Shown here in pieces: positions 32,880-45,860 of a stretch of DNA of 64,000 bases (position 1 is its first letter; every line of letters begins with the position of its first letter). The stretch is taken from NCBI GenBank assembly GCA_030159075.1, contig BROG01000370.1, positions 427,001 to 491,000 on the forward strand. Direction: 5' to 3'. Made by a program: the position numbers and the translations under genes. The notes under the pieces are model-generated. The model did not search any database. It saw only the letters and a program-made list of their open reading frames with translations, and was not told where the DNA came from. This DNA comes from Atrina japonica. Its lineage: Eukaryota; Mollusca; Bivalvia; Pterioida; Pinnidae.

Positions 32880-34480
32880 AAAATTTGCGGAACGTTGACA
32901 GAAACCTACAGATCACTTATACATATTACCAATTCAGATCTAGCATTCATATAGTCGTGTACCGTCAAAGACCACCTATACAAATTATCAATTAAGATCA
33001 TATAAACATATCACCAATTAGAGATCACTCATTCAAACTATCCTTAAGGATTACCAATACAAATCATTTTATACAGGTTACCAATACAGATAATTTTATG
33101 CAGATTACCAACTCCGATCATTTAATGCAGATTACCAGTTCACATCGTTTTATACAGATTACCAACACAGATCACTCATTCAAATCATCCGTAAATATTA
33201 TCAATACAGATCATTTTATACAGATTACCAACTCCGATCATTTAATGCAGATTACCAATTCACACAATTTTATACAGATTACCAACACAGATCACTCATT
33301 CAAATTATCCGTAAATATTACCAATACAGATCATTTTATACAGATTATCAATACAGATAGTTCTATACAGATTACCAATACCGATCATTTTGTACAGATT
33401 ACCAATTCAGATCATTTTATACTGATTACCAACACAGATCATTTTAATCAGACTACCAATTCAGATCATTTTATACAGACTACCAATACCGATCATTTTG
33501 TACAGATTACCAATACAGATCATTTTATACAGATTACCAATACAGATCATTTTATACAGATTAAAATGTAAACATAAATATTATTAACAATTACCAATTC
33601 ACACCATTTTATACAGATTATCAACACAGATCACTCATTCAAATTATCCGTAAATATTACCAATACAGATAATTTTATACAGATTATCAATACAGATAGT
33701 TCTATACAGATTACCAATACCGATCATTTTGTACAGATTACCAATTCAGATCATTTTATACTGATTACCAACACAGATCATTTTAATCAGACTACCAATT
33801 CAGATCATTTTATACAGACTACCAATACCGATCATTTTGTACAGATTACCAATACAGATCATTTTTTACAGATTACCAATACAGATCATTTTATAAAGAT
33901 TACCAATACAGATCATTTTATACAGATTAAAATGTAAACATAAATATTATTAACAATTACCAATTCACACCATTTTATACAGATTATCAACACAGATCAC
34001 TCATTCAAATTATCCGTAAATATTACCAATACAGATCATTTTATACAGATTACCAATACAGATAGTTCTATACAGATTACCAATACCGATCATTTTATAC
34101 AGATTAAAATGTAAACATAAATATTATTAACAATTACCAATTCACACCATTTTATACAGATTACCAACACAGATCACTCATTCAAATTATCCGTAAATAT
34201 TACCAATACCGATCATTTTATACAGATTACCAATACAGATCATTTTATACAGATTATCAATACAGATCATTTTATACAGATTACCAATACAGATCATTTT
34301 ATACAGATTACCAATACAGATTACCAATACAGATCATTTTATACAGATTACCAATACAGATCATTTTATACAGATTACCAATACAGATCATTTTATATAG
34401 ATTACCAATTCAGATCATTTTATACAGATTACCAATACCGATCATTTTATACAGATTAAAATGTAAACATAAATAATATT
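32880..34480. repeat. 27-bp satellite with higher-order structure
   Basis: The unit is ACAGATTACCAAT plus ACAGATCATTTTAT, two half-units sharing ACAGAT. Marker segments (TTAAAATGTAAACATAAATA and CACTCATTCAAATTATCCGT) recur at 33561, 33927, 34104 and 34456, i.e. spacings of 366, 177 and 352 bp. Because 27 is a multiple of three, an open frame of QITNTDHFI repeats arises at 33098-33571 without being a gene. Confidence 0.92.
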
Positions 34481-35129
34481 GACAACTAACTATAAGTTAC
34501 AGTTTTACAAAAGAGGCCAAAACAAATGCTGAAGACGATCATTTCTGTCGATAACACTTCATTAGTTAAGCTAGAATTTGATATAAATGTATATTTCCGA
34601 AAAAAAGAAGGTAGCATACAAGGTCAAACATCTGAAGAAAAAGAAACATCAGAAAGAGTGTGTTTGTTGCATTTGAAGCAATGCACTTTTTGCACTTAAA
34701 CTATTGAACCTATTGCTCTTGCACTATGCACTTAAGTACGTACACCCTCAACGATTTCAACTCAACTGCTTTTCCCTTTTCATTTTGTCTTTAATTTGGG
34801 TGAACACATTGTAAAACGGGATCAATGTCGTGTTCGGCATACTGCCCTTCGGTTGAACCTATTGATGTCGACGAAAAAAAATCTTCAATGAGATATGATT
34901 TTTCACTGAAGCTTGTAATCGGCTTAATAACGCTGTTAAAACATAGCTTCTGAAAGGCTTGTTTTTCTTCTTTTTTTATAATTGTCATTATAACTACAAA
35001 ATGTTTTATTCATGCGCATATCACTGCATACCATGGGCTATTTACTAACGCACAAAACTGAATCCCGGAAACTATTTTAGGACATCTAAATGTATACAAT
35101 CAAACCAAAACACAAGATACAACAATGCC

Positions 35130-35270
35130 TATCGGTTTTGTTTTGTTTTGTTTTTTTAATTTGTTTTTCTTTATTATTGTTTTATTTCTATTTTCGTTTT
35201 CGTTTTTTTCTTGTTTGTTTTTTGTTTTTGCTTTTGTTTTTGTTTTTTTTTTTTTTTTTGTTTTTTTTTA
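35130..35270. repeat. T-rich low-complexity tract
   Basis: TTTTG/TTTTC runs with a 19-T stretch; it may be the A-tail side of a minus-strand insertion, with the SINE-like copy at 35310 just beyond. Confidence 0.85.
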
Positions 35271-35309
35271 ACGGGTTTGTCTGATTTGAATGGTATTTCA
35301 CTGCGCACT

Positions 35310-35530
35310 CAACAATTTTTCAGTTATATGGTGGCGGCCAGATCTTAATGGAGAAAACTTGGTTATAATGTGCCCGGGAAGAGACCCCCGGCCTTCCAGA
35401 AGTCATCTGGCAAACCTTCTTACAAAATCAGGTTAGTTTGAAGTGTAACGCGAACCTGCGCTGACCGGAAATGAGAAGACTCCATGGTTCAAAACGCAAT
35501 GCTCTATCCACTAAACAATGGAGGATTCTT
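35310..35530 (-). mobile_element. SINE-like element, family B, reverse
   Basis: On the minus strand TTTAGTGGATAGAGCATTGC (box A-like) and CGCAGGTTCGCGTTACAC (box B-like) lead into GGCCGGGGGTC and CGCCACCATATAACTG. Confidence 0.65.
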
Positions 35531-35589
35531 CACACCATATCGTTTAATTGCTCTGAGGATGTAAGAATGTTTATATAGGTGTTATGTAT

Positions 35590-35860
35590 AGTAAATTCCA
35601 TATAACCTGTCTCGACAACCATTTCATGACCTGGTCGAGGTTACATTTTGGCAATAAAGCATTAAGACATTTAAATTGCACTGGCAAGTCTCCAGTAAGG
35701 AATAAAACGTTTATCCCGTTCAGTCATAACCAAAAAGTGATTAGAATCATCCGTATGATAATCAAAAAGTTACTCCGCCCCGCCGAGTTATGTAAACTGG
35801 ACTATATTTTTTGCGGATTCATTTCATTGTTTATTCAGTATTGTTATAAATAGTTATACA
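35590..35860. repeat. Dispersed repeat, family F copy 1
   Basis: GTCATAACCAAAAAGTGATT, GTATGATAATCAAAA and CAATAAAGCATTA are shared with 58075-58325. Class unknown. Confidence 0.6.
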
Positions 35861-36055
35861 CCATCTTTCATCGATGATTTCTATTAATTTTTATCCATTC
35901 TCTGACTAAAAATAATTTAACTGATGTATAAATTCCAACTTATGCAATAGTTGTGCATTGTCTTTCAATGTTTGTCGAAGCTAGCATATCGATATACCGA
36001 ATCTTTGTACTTCCAAGTAACATATCGAAGAGTGTACCCATTTTTGCTTACTTTG

Positions 36056-36356
36056 GGCGAATTTGTTGCAGATAAACTAGTTTCGGTTTTGGTTTATGGT
36101 TTACAACTAGTTTGCAAACCGGTTATGAAACTAAAACTAAACAAATAAATGGTTCAAACTACCAAAATAGGGCACAGAAAGAAGTAAACAGTCGCTCTTT
36201 TATATGAGATGTAAAAATAAAGGGAAAAATTAATACCAATTATAGAATAAAAAACAGTTTTAGTTCAGAACCAGTTTAAAACCGGTTTATGTAACAAATG
36301 GAAAGTTTACCACACTGGTTCGAAACTAAAACCAATTTCTGTAGAACAAATTCGAC
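36056..36356. mobile_element. 301-bp MITE-like element with GGCGAATTTGTT ends
   Basis: Left end GGCGAATTTGTTGCAGATAA; right end GTAGAACAAATTCGAC is its inverted match, with further pairing between GTTTCGGTTTTGGTT and CGAAACTAAAACC. CTTTG flanks both sides as a possible target duplication. The interior is rich in AACCGGTT-like words. Confidence 0.65.
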
Positions 36357-37094
36357 CTTTGTATCCATAAGTGGTTCCCCAGACATACATTGTTCTTCCG
36401 TTTTGACTTATAACTTTTGAGTTGTCCCCTCTGTATTTTTTTTAAAGTTTTGATATGATGCATTGAGACAATAACTTAATTACTACGTCTGATTAAGCAG
36501 TCTATATGATGCATCCTGATTAATTAATAAGATATCTTTGTTTACACTTTAACATGAACATCTGGTGATCACATAATTGTCTTTTTGATCACCATGAACA
36601 ACCCTCATATCTCCTGTCATTCCTGTTGGTGTAATTGCTGAGCGTTGGGTTTTATGCTATGAGTATTGTATTCGAATTGGACCCAGTCCTAAGATTTTTT
36701 TCAAACAAAGTTAAAGGCTGTGTCATCACCAAGAGTTTGGCCTAATGATGCGAATAAAACTGACAAAGAGGTACAATGTCGCGTGACGCATGGCAGGCTG
36801 AAGAGTCCTCTTTGAAATGGCGACGTACACGACGCAGGTCAAAATTTGAGGCATTTTTCTAAAGGTGGATGTCTCCATGTAAGTGAGTCATTCTTAACAG
36901 AACATATCACTGCACAGAGACAACAAATTATCGATGTTCTAAATCCATACAGAATGGGCAAAGTCGAAGATAGAAGCCAACTATATACTAGAATCTGAAT
37001 ATGACTCCAAAAACATTGAAAAAATAAATTAATACATGTAACATGTAACAAGGCAACAACAACGTTTATTTTACCCATGGATTAAAAATAAAAC

Positions 37095-37400
37095 AAATAA
37101 AAATCTCAGATACCGAAGTATAAATCTTCATGATATCCTTTTTTCAGAACAACGTTTTTATAGAACTTTCCTGTGACCGTTCTGCATGACGAGAGACCCT
37201 TGTTATCGAAGAAATATAAAAAATAATCTGAGATACCAAAGTAAACATCTGCCGGGTGTCTAGGACATAAATACAAATCTGGTCAATATTGTACAAACAC
37301 GGACCTCTGGAAATCCAGAGGTGGGACCAGGTGTCATAGAGGAGAAAGCATCCCCTGTTGACCGGTCACACCCGCCGTGAGTCCACAGTCAAATCCAAAT
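37095..37400 (-). repeat. Family D repeat, reverse, with a partial second copy
   Basis: AAATCTCAGATACCGAAGTA begins a short first copy. ATACCAAAGTAAACATCTGC, CGGACCTCTGGAAATCCAGA, GGTGGGACCAGGTGTCATAG and ACACCCGCCGTGAGTCCACA form a full one. Confidence 0.75.
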
Positions 37401-37644
37401 GAAACCAAAATATAGGATGAACATTGGATACGGTAATAGGATGAACATTGGATAGGGTAATAGGGTGAACTTTGGATAAGGTAATAGAGGAGAGGTTATT
37501 GGTGGAATTATCATTCATTGTTGTTTGTTGGTTGTTGTTTGTTGGTTGTTGAAGATTGAGAAATGAATGTTGGGGTATATATTTACTGCTATGAAAGTCA
37601 GCAATACCTTTGATAAAACGATATGCAATGCACGGCACAACAGA

Positions 37645-37740
37645 AGATGCTTACTCCTCCATGACACCTGATCCCACCTCTGGATTTCCAGAGATCCGTG
37701 CTTGTTCAATATTCACCAGATTTGTTTTTGTATCCTGTAC
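37645..37740 (+). repeat. Family D repeat, partial
   Basis: GATGCTTACTCCTCCATGAC, CTGATCCCACCTCTGGATTT and CCAGAGATCCGTGCTTG. It faces the copies on either side. Confidence 0.75.
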
Positions 37741-37794
37741 ATGCTGAAGATAAATATTTTCGTACCTGTGATTTGTATATTCATACCTTTGTGT

Positions 37795-37910
37795 TTACCA
37801 TCAGGACGTTCTAACGTGGTGAACATAGGACAAACACAGACCTCTGGAAAGGCCAGAGGTGAGATCAGGTATCATCGGGGAGCAAGCATCCCCTATCGAC
37901 CGCTAAAACA
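37795..37910 (-). repeat. Family D repeat, reverse
   Basis: GTGGTGAACATAGGACAAAC, CAGACCTCTGGAAAGGCCAG and AGGTGAGATCAGGTATCATC. Confidence 0.75.
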
Positions 37911-38737
37911 TCGCAATTTAAAGTACACAATATTTAGTCTGATTGGTGTGGATGGATCTAGGAACATGTACAATGTAGTAATATAAACTAAATCTGAAAA
38001 TGAAGAGTATCGATAGCATCTCAAGACAACGTACATGTAAGTATTGACAAGACAAAATATATCTAAAGTCAAAATGGTTCATAGCATGGCTTGTCCAGTT
38101 TTTGTTTGTTTGTTTGTGTTTTACCATTTAATTACAATCCCACACTTACTTTATCAATGAAAAGGATTCCTTTCATCAAAAGTTGAATTTGTTTGTTCGA
38201 ATGAATATATAATCTTTATATTTCTGCAGAGTATTTGAAGTTTTCAATAGAATACACAGACTGGTTCTACTAAACTGCAGAAAGGTTTTACGTACAAAAA
38301 TCTTTTATAACTGGTACATAAAGATGAGCGAACATCTCTCATTACTTGAGGGTTAGGATCAAGGTATTGATTTCTGTTGGTAATATTTCATTAGTGTTAT
38401 CTGTTTATCAGTTTAATGTCTGTGAACCGATTTAATGAAGAAGAATACATCATTACGGCCACATATAAGGAATATACCATCGACCGCTACCAATTAGAGT
38501 ACGTAGAAGACTCCTAATGACTGAACTTGTAGGCAACAGATAAAAAAGTAAAGAAATGACGGCTTATGTATAAGGCGATCTTCTCTTTGATAATAATGGG
38601 TCTACTGGTTAAGGTATTGTTGTGGTTAGAGCATTATGGGAACAATTTAAATTACTTTGGGATCAGCGAGTTGAAGAAAAGATTCGCCTTTGTCGTGGAG
38701 AATATAAAAAGTAAAGAAGATATTAAACCGTGATCTT

Positions 38738-39045
38738 GTTTATAATTGTTTGACATCCTCAAAGAATGTTTTACTGACATTGGAGATGTAACCAGCTAAG
38801 GGGTAAAGTGACACACGTTTTACTTGTGCAATGGATTAACGCCAATCCAGTGAGGTTTTTTTTTTTTACGTGTCACGCCTACTGTGATACGGGACGTCGG
38901 TTTTATGCCTCATCCAAAAGACACGTGGTTTTTACTTTCTATGTCGAGCATTCGACGAGGTAACAGTCTGTAACACTTTCAAAGTTTTCGGTATGGCCCG
39001 GTATTTCCACTTGCGTGTCGAACACTCTGCCACTAGACACTGCAA
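38738..39045 (-). mobile_element. SINE-like element, family A copy 3
   Basis: GGAGATGTAACCAGCTAAGG, ACGGGACGTCGGTTTTATGC, CATCCAAAAGACACGTGG and the head ACACTCTGCCACTAGACACT. Box B has been lost in an internal deletion near 39002. Confidence 0.7.
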
Positions 39046-39094
39046 GCGGTATTGTCGAAATGATGTGTATGGAACAAAAATATTTTGATAACTA

Positions 39095-39190
39095 ATGAAC
39101 AAAAATGGACGACTGTGGAAAACCAACAAGTGGGATCGGGTGCCACGGGGGATTGAGTAAGCCAACCGGTCAATCCAGTCTTGAGTTCTC
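39095..39190 (-). repeat. Family D repeat, reverse, diverged
   Basis: CCAACAAGTGGGATCGGGTG and CCACGGGGGATTGAGTAAGC, abutting the family A copy. Confidence 0.5.
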
Positions 39191-39289
39191 CGAAACCCTG
39201 TAAAAAGGGTAGGAACGTTTTAATACTCAGATTTATCACACTTAAACATGAAAAGCGATGGTGTAGATAGATGACCAAACATCTTTTGA

Positions 39290-39515
39290 TGGCAGAGATT
39301 TTTCTAAGCCGTCTTTTGTCCGGTTACAGGACCCATTCCCCATGAGAAAATGGCTTGTATTTTCACCAAAATTAATAATTTGGAATTTCAAAATAAAGAA
39401 GAATTTTTAAACAAATGTCTCAAATTGAGTTTTTTCTGTTTTAGTCAAAACATTGTATATTTTCCAAATTTTTCGGAACTTGGCCCCAGTATTTAGGGGG
39501 TAGGAAAATCGCCAG
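39290..39515. mobile_element. Inverted-repeat element, CAGGGATTTTCC family, copy 1
   Basis: Left GCAGAGATTTTTCTAAGCC, interior GACCCATTCCCCATGAG, right GGGTAGGAAAATCG. Other copies: 48970-49195, 51755-51910, 59712-59890 and 60146-60330. Confidence 0.5.
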
Positions 39516-39699
39516 ATGACAATTAGGGTGGTATACGAGAAACAGACGCCGCCGAAGTGGTCTGGAAAAAATTAGATGTCTTCGGACAACAGATAAAAGG
39601 CGGAGATTTGGTGTCGTTTGTAATCTGGAAAAATACTATTAACAAGGGATACCCGGAAATATGAATCTGATTTCGACTCCTGGGCATATTTCACAGGTA

Positions 39700-39930
39700 T
39701 TTGAGTATAATGAAGATATACTTATGGACATTCGAAACTCCAACGTCATTAGAATACAACAAATTAGATATAATTACGGTCTCAACACGAAGAATAATTG
39801 CGAATCTCAAACGGAATGGGACCAGGTGTCCAGAAGGAGTCAGCGACCCTTGTTAGCATGCCATGCCCGTCGCAAATGTCCCATGAAAACCTCTAGAGTT
39901 CGCTGAAAACGTCAGGTTTGGTGAAAAGGT
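39700..39930 (+). repeat. Dispersed repeat, family G, copy 1
   Basis: ACATTCGAAACTCCAACGTC, TAGAATACAACAAATTAGAT, GGTCTCAACACGAAGAATAA, TTGCGAATC and CCAGAAGGAGTCAGCG are shared in order with 40675-40915. Confidence 0.65.
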
Positions 39931-40674
39931 CAAGCTCGGTGAAGAGGTAATCAGTTAGCTCCAGATCTAATAGTTAATCAAGCATCAGAGAAAAGACCTG
40001 CTTTGAAAGATGAACAAGGAAACATCCAACAATGTACTACAGAAGCACAAAACGGTGACGACGGGATATTGAGGTAATCTGAAAACGTTGGTAATCTAAA
40101 ATGATCTGTCCCGATAGAACTGTTCCGAGTTGTTCCGTCACGGTTCGTCATAATAGTATGCAGTTTCAAAGCAAAAGTAGGGCAACATCACTTCCGGTTA
40201 AGCAGCTTACTGTATGTATGACCTGGAATGTGGATATCATGCAGCGCTAGAGGCCACATTTGAAACAGCCTACAGGAGGGTGGTGACACTTGTCATCTTT
40301 TCAAGAGAGAACATTTATCTAAACTTATCCCTCGCAGATAATCCGAAACAAGACATCACCGAATGTCGTCAATGTCAATATTACATAACGGAAAGGACCT
40401 GGCCCGAATGTGAGTTGAAGTCACGTGATCTGAGCACAAACTATTCCGAAAAGAACCGAATGGAATAATTGGAAAATGGTCTATATGTACTGATATTGTA
40501 TGCAGGACAGATAAAGTAAATAAATAATTGATAAATAACAATAAAAAACTTACGGATGCCTGGAAGGAAACAAAAATCTGGACTCGTGTGTATGAATGGA
40601 GATATTTCTTCAGGACATACACTAGCCTCCTCCACGCCAATACAAGTGATACCGGTATCTGTGGAAAGCCAAAT

Positions 40675-40915
40675 CATCATTTGATTAGAAGTAAAAATGA
40701 AGAAGTACCAATAGATAATCGAAACTCAAATCCATTAGAATACGACAAACTGAATACACAAATGGTCTCAACATGAAGAACAATTGCGAATCCCAATCAG
40801 GATGGGACCATGTGTCCGGAAGAAGTCAGCGTCCCCTGTCAGCATGTCACACCCGTCGCAAATGTTACACGGAAATCTCTCGAGTTGGGTGAAGAGGTCA
40901 AGTTCGCTGAAATTG
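40675..40915 (+). repeat. Dispersed repeat, family G, copy 2
   Basis: TAATCGAAACTCAAATCCAT, GGTCTCAACATGAAGAACAA, TTGCGAATCCC, CCGGAAGAAGTCAGCGTCCC and CACACCCGTCGCAAATG. Fragments also at 24935 and 26860-26930. Confidence 0.65.
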
Positions 40916-41065
40916 AGAGAGACCAACAGCCTTCTGCAAGTACCTGGCAAACTTTCTCACATAATTCAGCTTAGGTTCCAGCGGGGCTCGAAACTGCGCT
41001 GACGAGAAGTGAGACTTCATGGTTCAAAGCGCGATGCTGTAACCTTTCGGACACGGAGACCCTTC
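40915..41065 (-). mobile_element. SINE-like element, family B, reverse
   Basis: Minus strand: AGGTTACAGCATCGCGCTTT, then GTCAGCGCAGTTTCGAGCCC as the box B-like part, as in the copy at 35310. Confidence 0.55.
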
Positions 41066-41439
41066 CGTTTTCGATTCAAACAAGTGAAACAAGAAAAATA
41101 ACATATTCATAGATATGTTGATAATTACTGAAACGTTAAAGTTTGGTTACCCTGGTTACGCAAACGTCTTCAAAAATAAGGAAAGGTTTAGTATCAACAC
41201 GGGATAACAAATTAAAAGTCAACATCCATCATATGATATACACAAACTTAATAGGGCGACCGACATAATGCAACTTTACAACAAAATCTAATAGAATAGA
41301 AGAGATAACGTGTTGAAGACTTTCTTGAATAGTGTAAATACTTAGTATCATCCACAGCAACATTTCCCAAAGGAAAACGTCTTCAGTCTGGCGTTGTCCT
41401 GCTAAAAACATTTATTATTATAAAATTGTCCTGACTATC

Positions 41440-42480
41440 CCCATGTGAAAAACATTTATTATCCTAAGGGACTAATCCATAGGGGCCCCGAGACCCGTAC
41501 ATCTTTTGTCCTTCTCATAAAACCATGTGATGACTTTCCGCATATTGTTTGTCAATATCTAATCCACAAGGAACAGCATATTGATTTGGGAATAGGGGGC
41601 CCCAAAAGGGGAGAAAAACCCCATATTCGGTACATCTTTTAAAATTTCCTTCTCATAAACCAATGATCTGATGACTTTCAAATTTTGTATGCATGATCTG
41701 TAAGTCAATATCTACAAAGTCCACATGTGAACCAGCATATTGTTTGGGAATTTCAAGGGTCTAGGATCCATAGGGTACCCAAAAGGAGAAAAACCCATAT
41801 TCGGCACATCTTTAAAAATCTCCTTGTTATAAAACAATGATCTGATGACTTTCAAATTTTGTATGCATAATTTGTAAGCCAATATCTACAAAGTTTGCTA
41901 GTGAAAACAAAATATGTCCATAAACGAGCCACTAGATGACGCTACGCTTCAGTAACATAAGGACTGAGTTTTATACAAATGCCTTAAGAACTCAAAACTG
42001 GTTGACGTTTTGTATACAGTGATACATGAGAAAGTTGTAAGGTATTAACTAAGGATCATTCGACGAAATTCCCAGGTTCTAGGGCTTAAGTTCAAGGTCA
42101 AAGGCTTGTCAAATTCAGACATTTGACTTTTTTCAAGAACCAATTGTTAAAGTTTAACCAATCTTGCATGGAAGTATCCCCAGCTGCATAGAGTTTGCAA
42201 ACGAAAAGTGACTATAACCAGTAGGGGTCCTAAAAGGGGTTAAACAGTACAAAAACAAAGTACATCTTTATAAAAAAAAATCTCCTCATGAAACAATGAT
42301 CTCATATTACCTTCAAATTGTCTATGCCTGATTATTAAGTCAATATCTGCAAAGTTTGTCCATTAACGAGCTATAAGACGAAGATCAAATATCATAGGGT
42401 AAAATTTTAAACAAGTGACTCATTAACTCAAAACTAATTGACCTTTTTGTATACAAAGATATATCAGGGATTTATTAGGA
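41440..42480. repeat. Degenerate tandem field of about 160-bp units
   Basis: CAATGATCTGATGACTTTCA, AATTTTGTATGCAT, AGTCAATATCTACAAAG and CCCATATTCGG.ACATC recur three to four times with decay, ending in the AGGTGATCTTTAAGGCCCAC phrase at about 42730 common in molluscan repeats. Confidence 0.65.
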
Positions 42481-43140
42481 ATAATCCTAGGATCTTGATG
42501 GCAAAGTATCAAGGTCATGGGGTCAAAGTTCAATGTAACAGGTTCCCAAGGCAACAGAAAATATAAGTTGTTCTGAACATTTTTATTTCTGAAGAAGAAT
42601 CGGTAGTTGAAGCATAACCGTACTTTGTCGAAATTATTTTCATGGGAAGCCAATTAATGTGTGTAAATGAGAAGGGGCTAGATCCCATAGGAACTCCAAA
42701 GGGGGCTAAAAACTGGTTATTATTTCACTCAGGTGATCTTTAAGGCCCACTCGTTAGATATACTCATCTACTAAATCTTTGACTTTCAAATATTCAGAAA
42801 CTCATTCAATAAAAGCCTATAGCACTAGTACTAGGCATAAATCGATTTTGTTCATTTTTTGGTAGTGAGATATAAGGATTTATCAAGAAATTTAAAATTT
42901 GTTATTTTCAACTCTTATTTTTCAAAGTGTGAAAAATAACACTACATGCAAATTTTATTGTGAACTGTGTTATTTCCACTTGAACAATCGAAATAAATTT
43001 CAAATGTTGGGACTACTTTTACATGCGAAAAAAAACCCCAGTAAAACACTCTGTTTTACTGTTTTTTCCGCATAACGATACTTCCCTTTCGGGGACATTG
43101 AATTTTATTGGAATACTTTTACGTAATACATAGTAAATAG

Positions 43141-43395
43141 AATACATGTACATGTTCATAGTTCCATCAGAACGATTTGTAATATCTCAAAAGGCACCAG
43201 GGTAACCCGGTCACAAAGCATTATACATAGGTCACAAAGTTCCATCAGAACGATTAATACATAGTAAAGGGTAACCCGGTCACAATAGCATGTACATGTT
43301 AGAATACATGTACATGTTCATAGTTCCATCAGAACGATTTGTAATATCTCAAAAGGCACCAGGGTAACCCGGTCACAAAGTATTATAGTCGTTGG
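43141..43395. repeat. Local duplication (TACATGTACATGTTCATAG unit)
   Basis: An about 80-bp block (AACGATTTGTAATATCTCAA, GGGTAACCCGGTCACAAAG) is present at both ends, with a rearranged partial copy between. Confidence 0.85.
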
Positions 43396-44014
43396 GCTAA
43401 ACATGGAGTCCTATCAGACCACCGTCATGTGACATTTGATTGACATATCTTGACTATTATTTCATCTATTCCAGGCAGCATAATTATTTCAAAACACGGA
43501 ACTAATTAAAATATTAAAAAGATTACGTTACAAATGATGGAAATCACCAGGAAAATAACAAAAATCTTGGAGAATAAAATGATCCCATAAACATCACCTC
43601 GTGTTTATTTCTTTCGGTGTGTGACTGTCAGGTCTACGGTGTTATGACAGGGTGCCTGGTTGTCCTTGTGACATATAAAGAAATCGATCGTAAATAAAAA
43701 CTGTCGCAGAAATGTCTTTTATTTACGACATGTGTTGCTTCATCTTGTAGATGGCTAGATTTTCTATATAAAGAAACATCTGAGAAAGGCTATGAAGCAG
43801 CAACCCCTCCCCTTATCTGTGCAAGTCTGTCTGAGTCACAGGTACTTGTGCACAAGACGCCTCTTGGTACCCCTTTCCCATGACCCCACCTGTTTTCGAG
43901 TCTGGATTCTTTATTCTTAGTTTTCTTGATAACATGATAATTTCAAGATATTGGTCTTGAAAACAACATACTCCATCCAAGTGTAAGCGCATTTGGATGG
44001 GGTCTGTTGTTTGG

Positions 44015-44175
44015 CCAGACTCACGGCGAGTGTGACCGGTCAACAGGTAATGCGTACTCCTCCATGGCACCTGATTTCACCTCTGGATTTCCAGAGGTCC
44101 GTGTTTGTCCAATATTCACTAGATTTGTATATATATCCTGGACATCCTGAAGACTCTGAGATTTTTATACACCGT
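44015..44175 (+). repeat. Family D repeat, well preserved
   Basis: CTCACGGCGAGTGTGACCGG, TACTCCTCCATGGCACCTGA, CCTCTGGATTTCCAGAGGTC, CGTGTTTGTCCAATATTCAC and ATATATCCTGGACATCCTGA. Confidence 0.85.
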
Positions 44176-44726
44176 ATTCACTGGTATGGCGAGTATGACT
44201 GCATAAATAGGGGAAAGTCTTCCTGCATGTAAAACAACTTTGATATACGCAATCAAGATAAGAATTGGTGTCCTCAACATAGGAAAATATTTATAATGGG
44301 GAAACTGACAATAAACACAATATATTTCAAGCATTAACTACAAATTGACTGTTTCCTCTCTTAACCCGGAAGACAAGGCCTATACATAACCCGCAATGTC
44401 GGCGTGAGTCATAAAGTGACCTGGTTAGAGGTTACCAAAGAATATCTAAGCCCCGCAGCTTAATTTTACTAAAGATATAGATACAAAAACACTTACACTT
44501 ACCTTGTAATCAAGCTGGGACATTTGCCAATTTCGTGTTTGGACACATTCGCATTAGCATTACAGGTCAACATATGACCTAATTTTGACCTACAGGATTT
44601 TCGCTAATGTACGGGATAATTGATTGAATAAACCCCAACTACACCCGCACTTAGGATTACTTGTAACACTCGATTTTAACGAATTGACGGTTTATTGAGT
44701 AGCAATTTCCATGGATCGGCATACGC

Positions 44727-44813
<87 letters not shown>
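44727..44813. repeat. (GA)n microsatellite
   Basis: An 87-bp uninterrupted GA tract. Confidence 0.98.
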
Positions 44814-44814
<1 letters not shown>

Positions 44815-45002
44815 ATGTCAGTCAGTACAGTCAATGTTTTATGATATGCTATTTAACTCGTTCTATATTGAACTTAAAATTCCTCATTCATCTGTCTAAG
44901 GATAATTCTAAATCCACAACTCAACGTTTTACGATTTAAAGGTTAACACAAGCGCGCGAGCACGCACGCACTGTCAAATTTTATGTTGGCACTTTTTTTC
45001 AC

Positions 45003-45125
45003 TTACCGGGTATATGGAGAAGTGACCAGCTGTCGGTCACGTGCCACAAAGTTTGGCCTGTGCTATGGACTGATACAAATGCAGAGGTTATTTTATGCCA
45101 CGTCTTCTCACTTATCCAACTTTCC
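45003..45125 (-). mobile_element. SINE-like element, family A, tail-side fragment
   Basis: TATATGGAGAAGTGACCAGC, GTGCCACAAAGTTTGGCCTG and GCTATGGACTGATACAAATG. The tRNA-like head is missing. Confidence 0.65.
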
Positions 45126-45224
45126 AAATTAGGTACAGGTTAAATGTTTTATAGTAATTATAAGGTGTAAGGTTAGAAAAAATCTGGAAAATTTGTTCCA
45201 CCTAACTGTAAACTTATGTTTTGC

Positions 45225-45358
45225 TTTTGCCTGTTTGAAATTTTCAGTGAGAATAAACAGTGTACCATAGAAAAAAAAATGTAATTATTGTATAATTCAC
45301 ATGTCAATGTGTAAAATTCATAAAAAAAATAAAAAAAAAAGATTAAGTGGACAACAAA

Positions 45359-45443
<85 letters not shown>

Positions 45444-45772
45444 TTATATGATGTATATAAAAACTACAAATTTTGGACCGTAATAATTAAATTTTAAGTC
45501 AGATTGAATAAACAGTGTGACAGAGATAAAGAAAAAAATGTATGATTCACAAGTAAATTTGTAAAATTCATAAGATCAAAATCTTAACTCAATAACGAAG
45601 TTGAGAGAGTATATAATATGCAATGTATATAATCAACTACAAATTTTGGACCGTCTTACTTTTTAAAATTTCAAGTTTTTATGAGAGTATTAACTGTTAC
45701 AGTTAAAAATGAATGAAATTTTTTTTTCAGTAACAAAGTTGAGAGAGAGAGAGAGTATTGTATATTATGTAG

Positions 45773-45849
<77 letters not shown>

Positions 45850-45860
45850 CTAGTTGCATA
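45225..45860. repeat. Three-copy tandem module with variable GA and TA tracts
   Basis: Shared words AATAAACAGTGT, GTAAAATTCATAA, AAGTTGAGAGAG and CTACAAATTTTGGACCGT define three copies. The GA tract is 79 bp in copy 1 (45362-45440), about 6 bp in copy 2 and about 12 bp in copy 3. Copy 3 also carries a 74-bp TA tract (45774-45847). Confidence 0.8.

Noticed and set aside
33098..33571. 157-codon ORF of 9-residue repeats (QITNTDHFI)
   Set aside because: The 27-bp satellite unit is a multiple of three, so the open frame is a by-product; other higher-order units are not open.
40214..40468. 84-codon ORF as a gene
   Set aside because: No recognisable domain, isolated and next to repeats.
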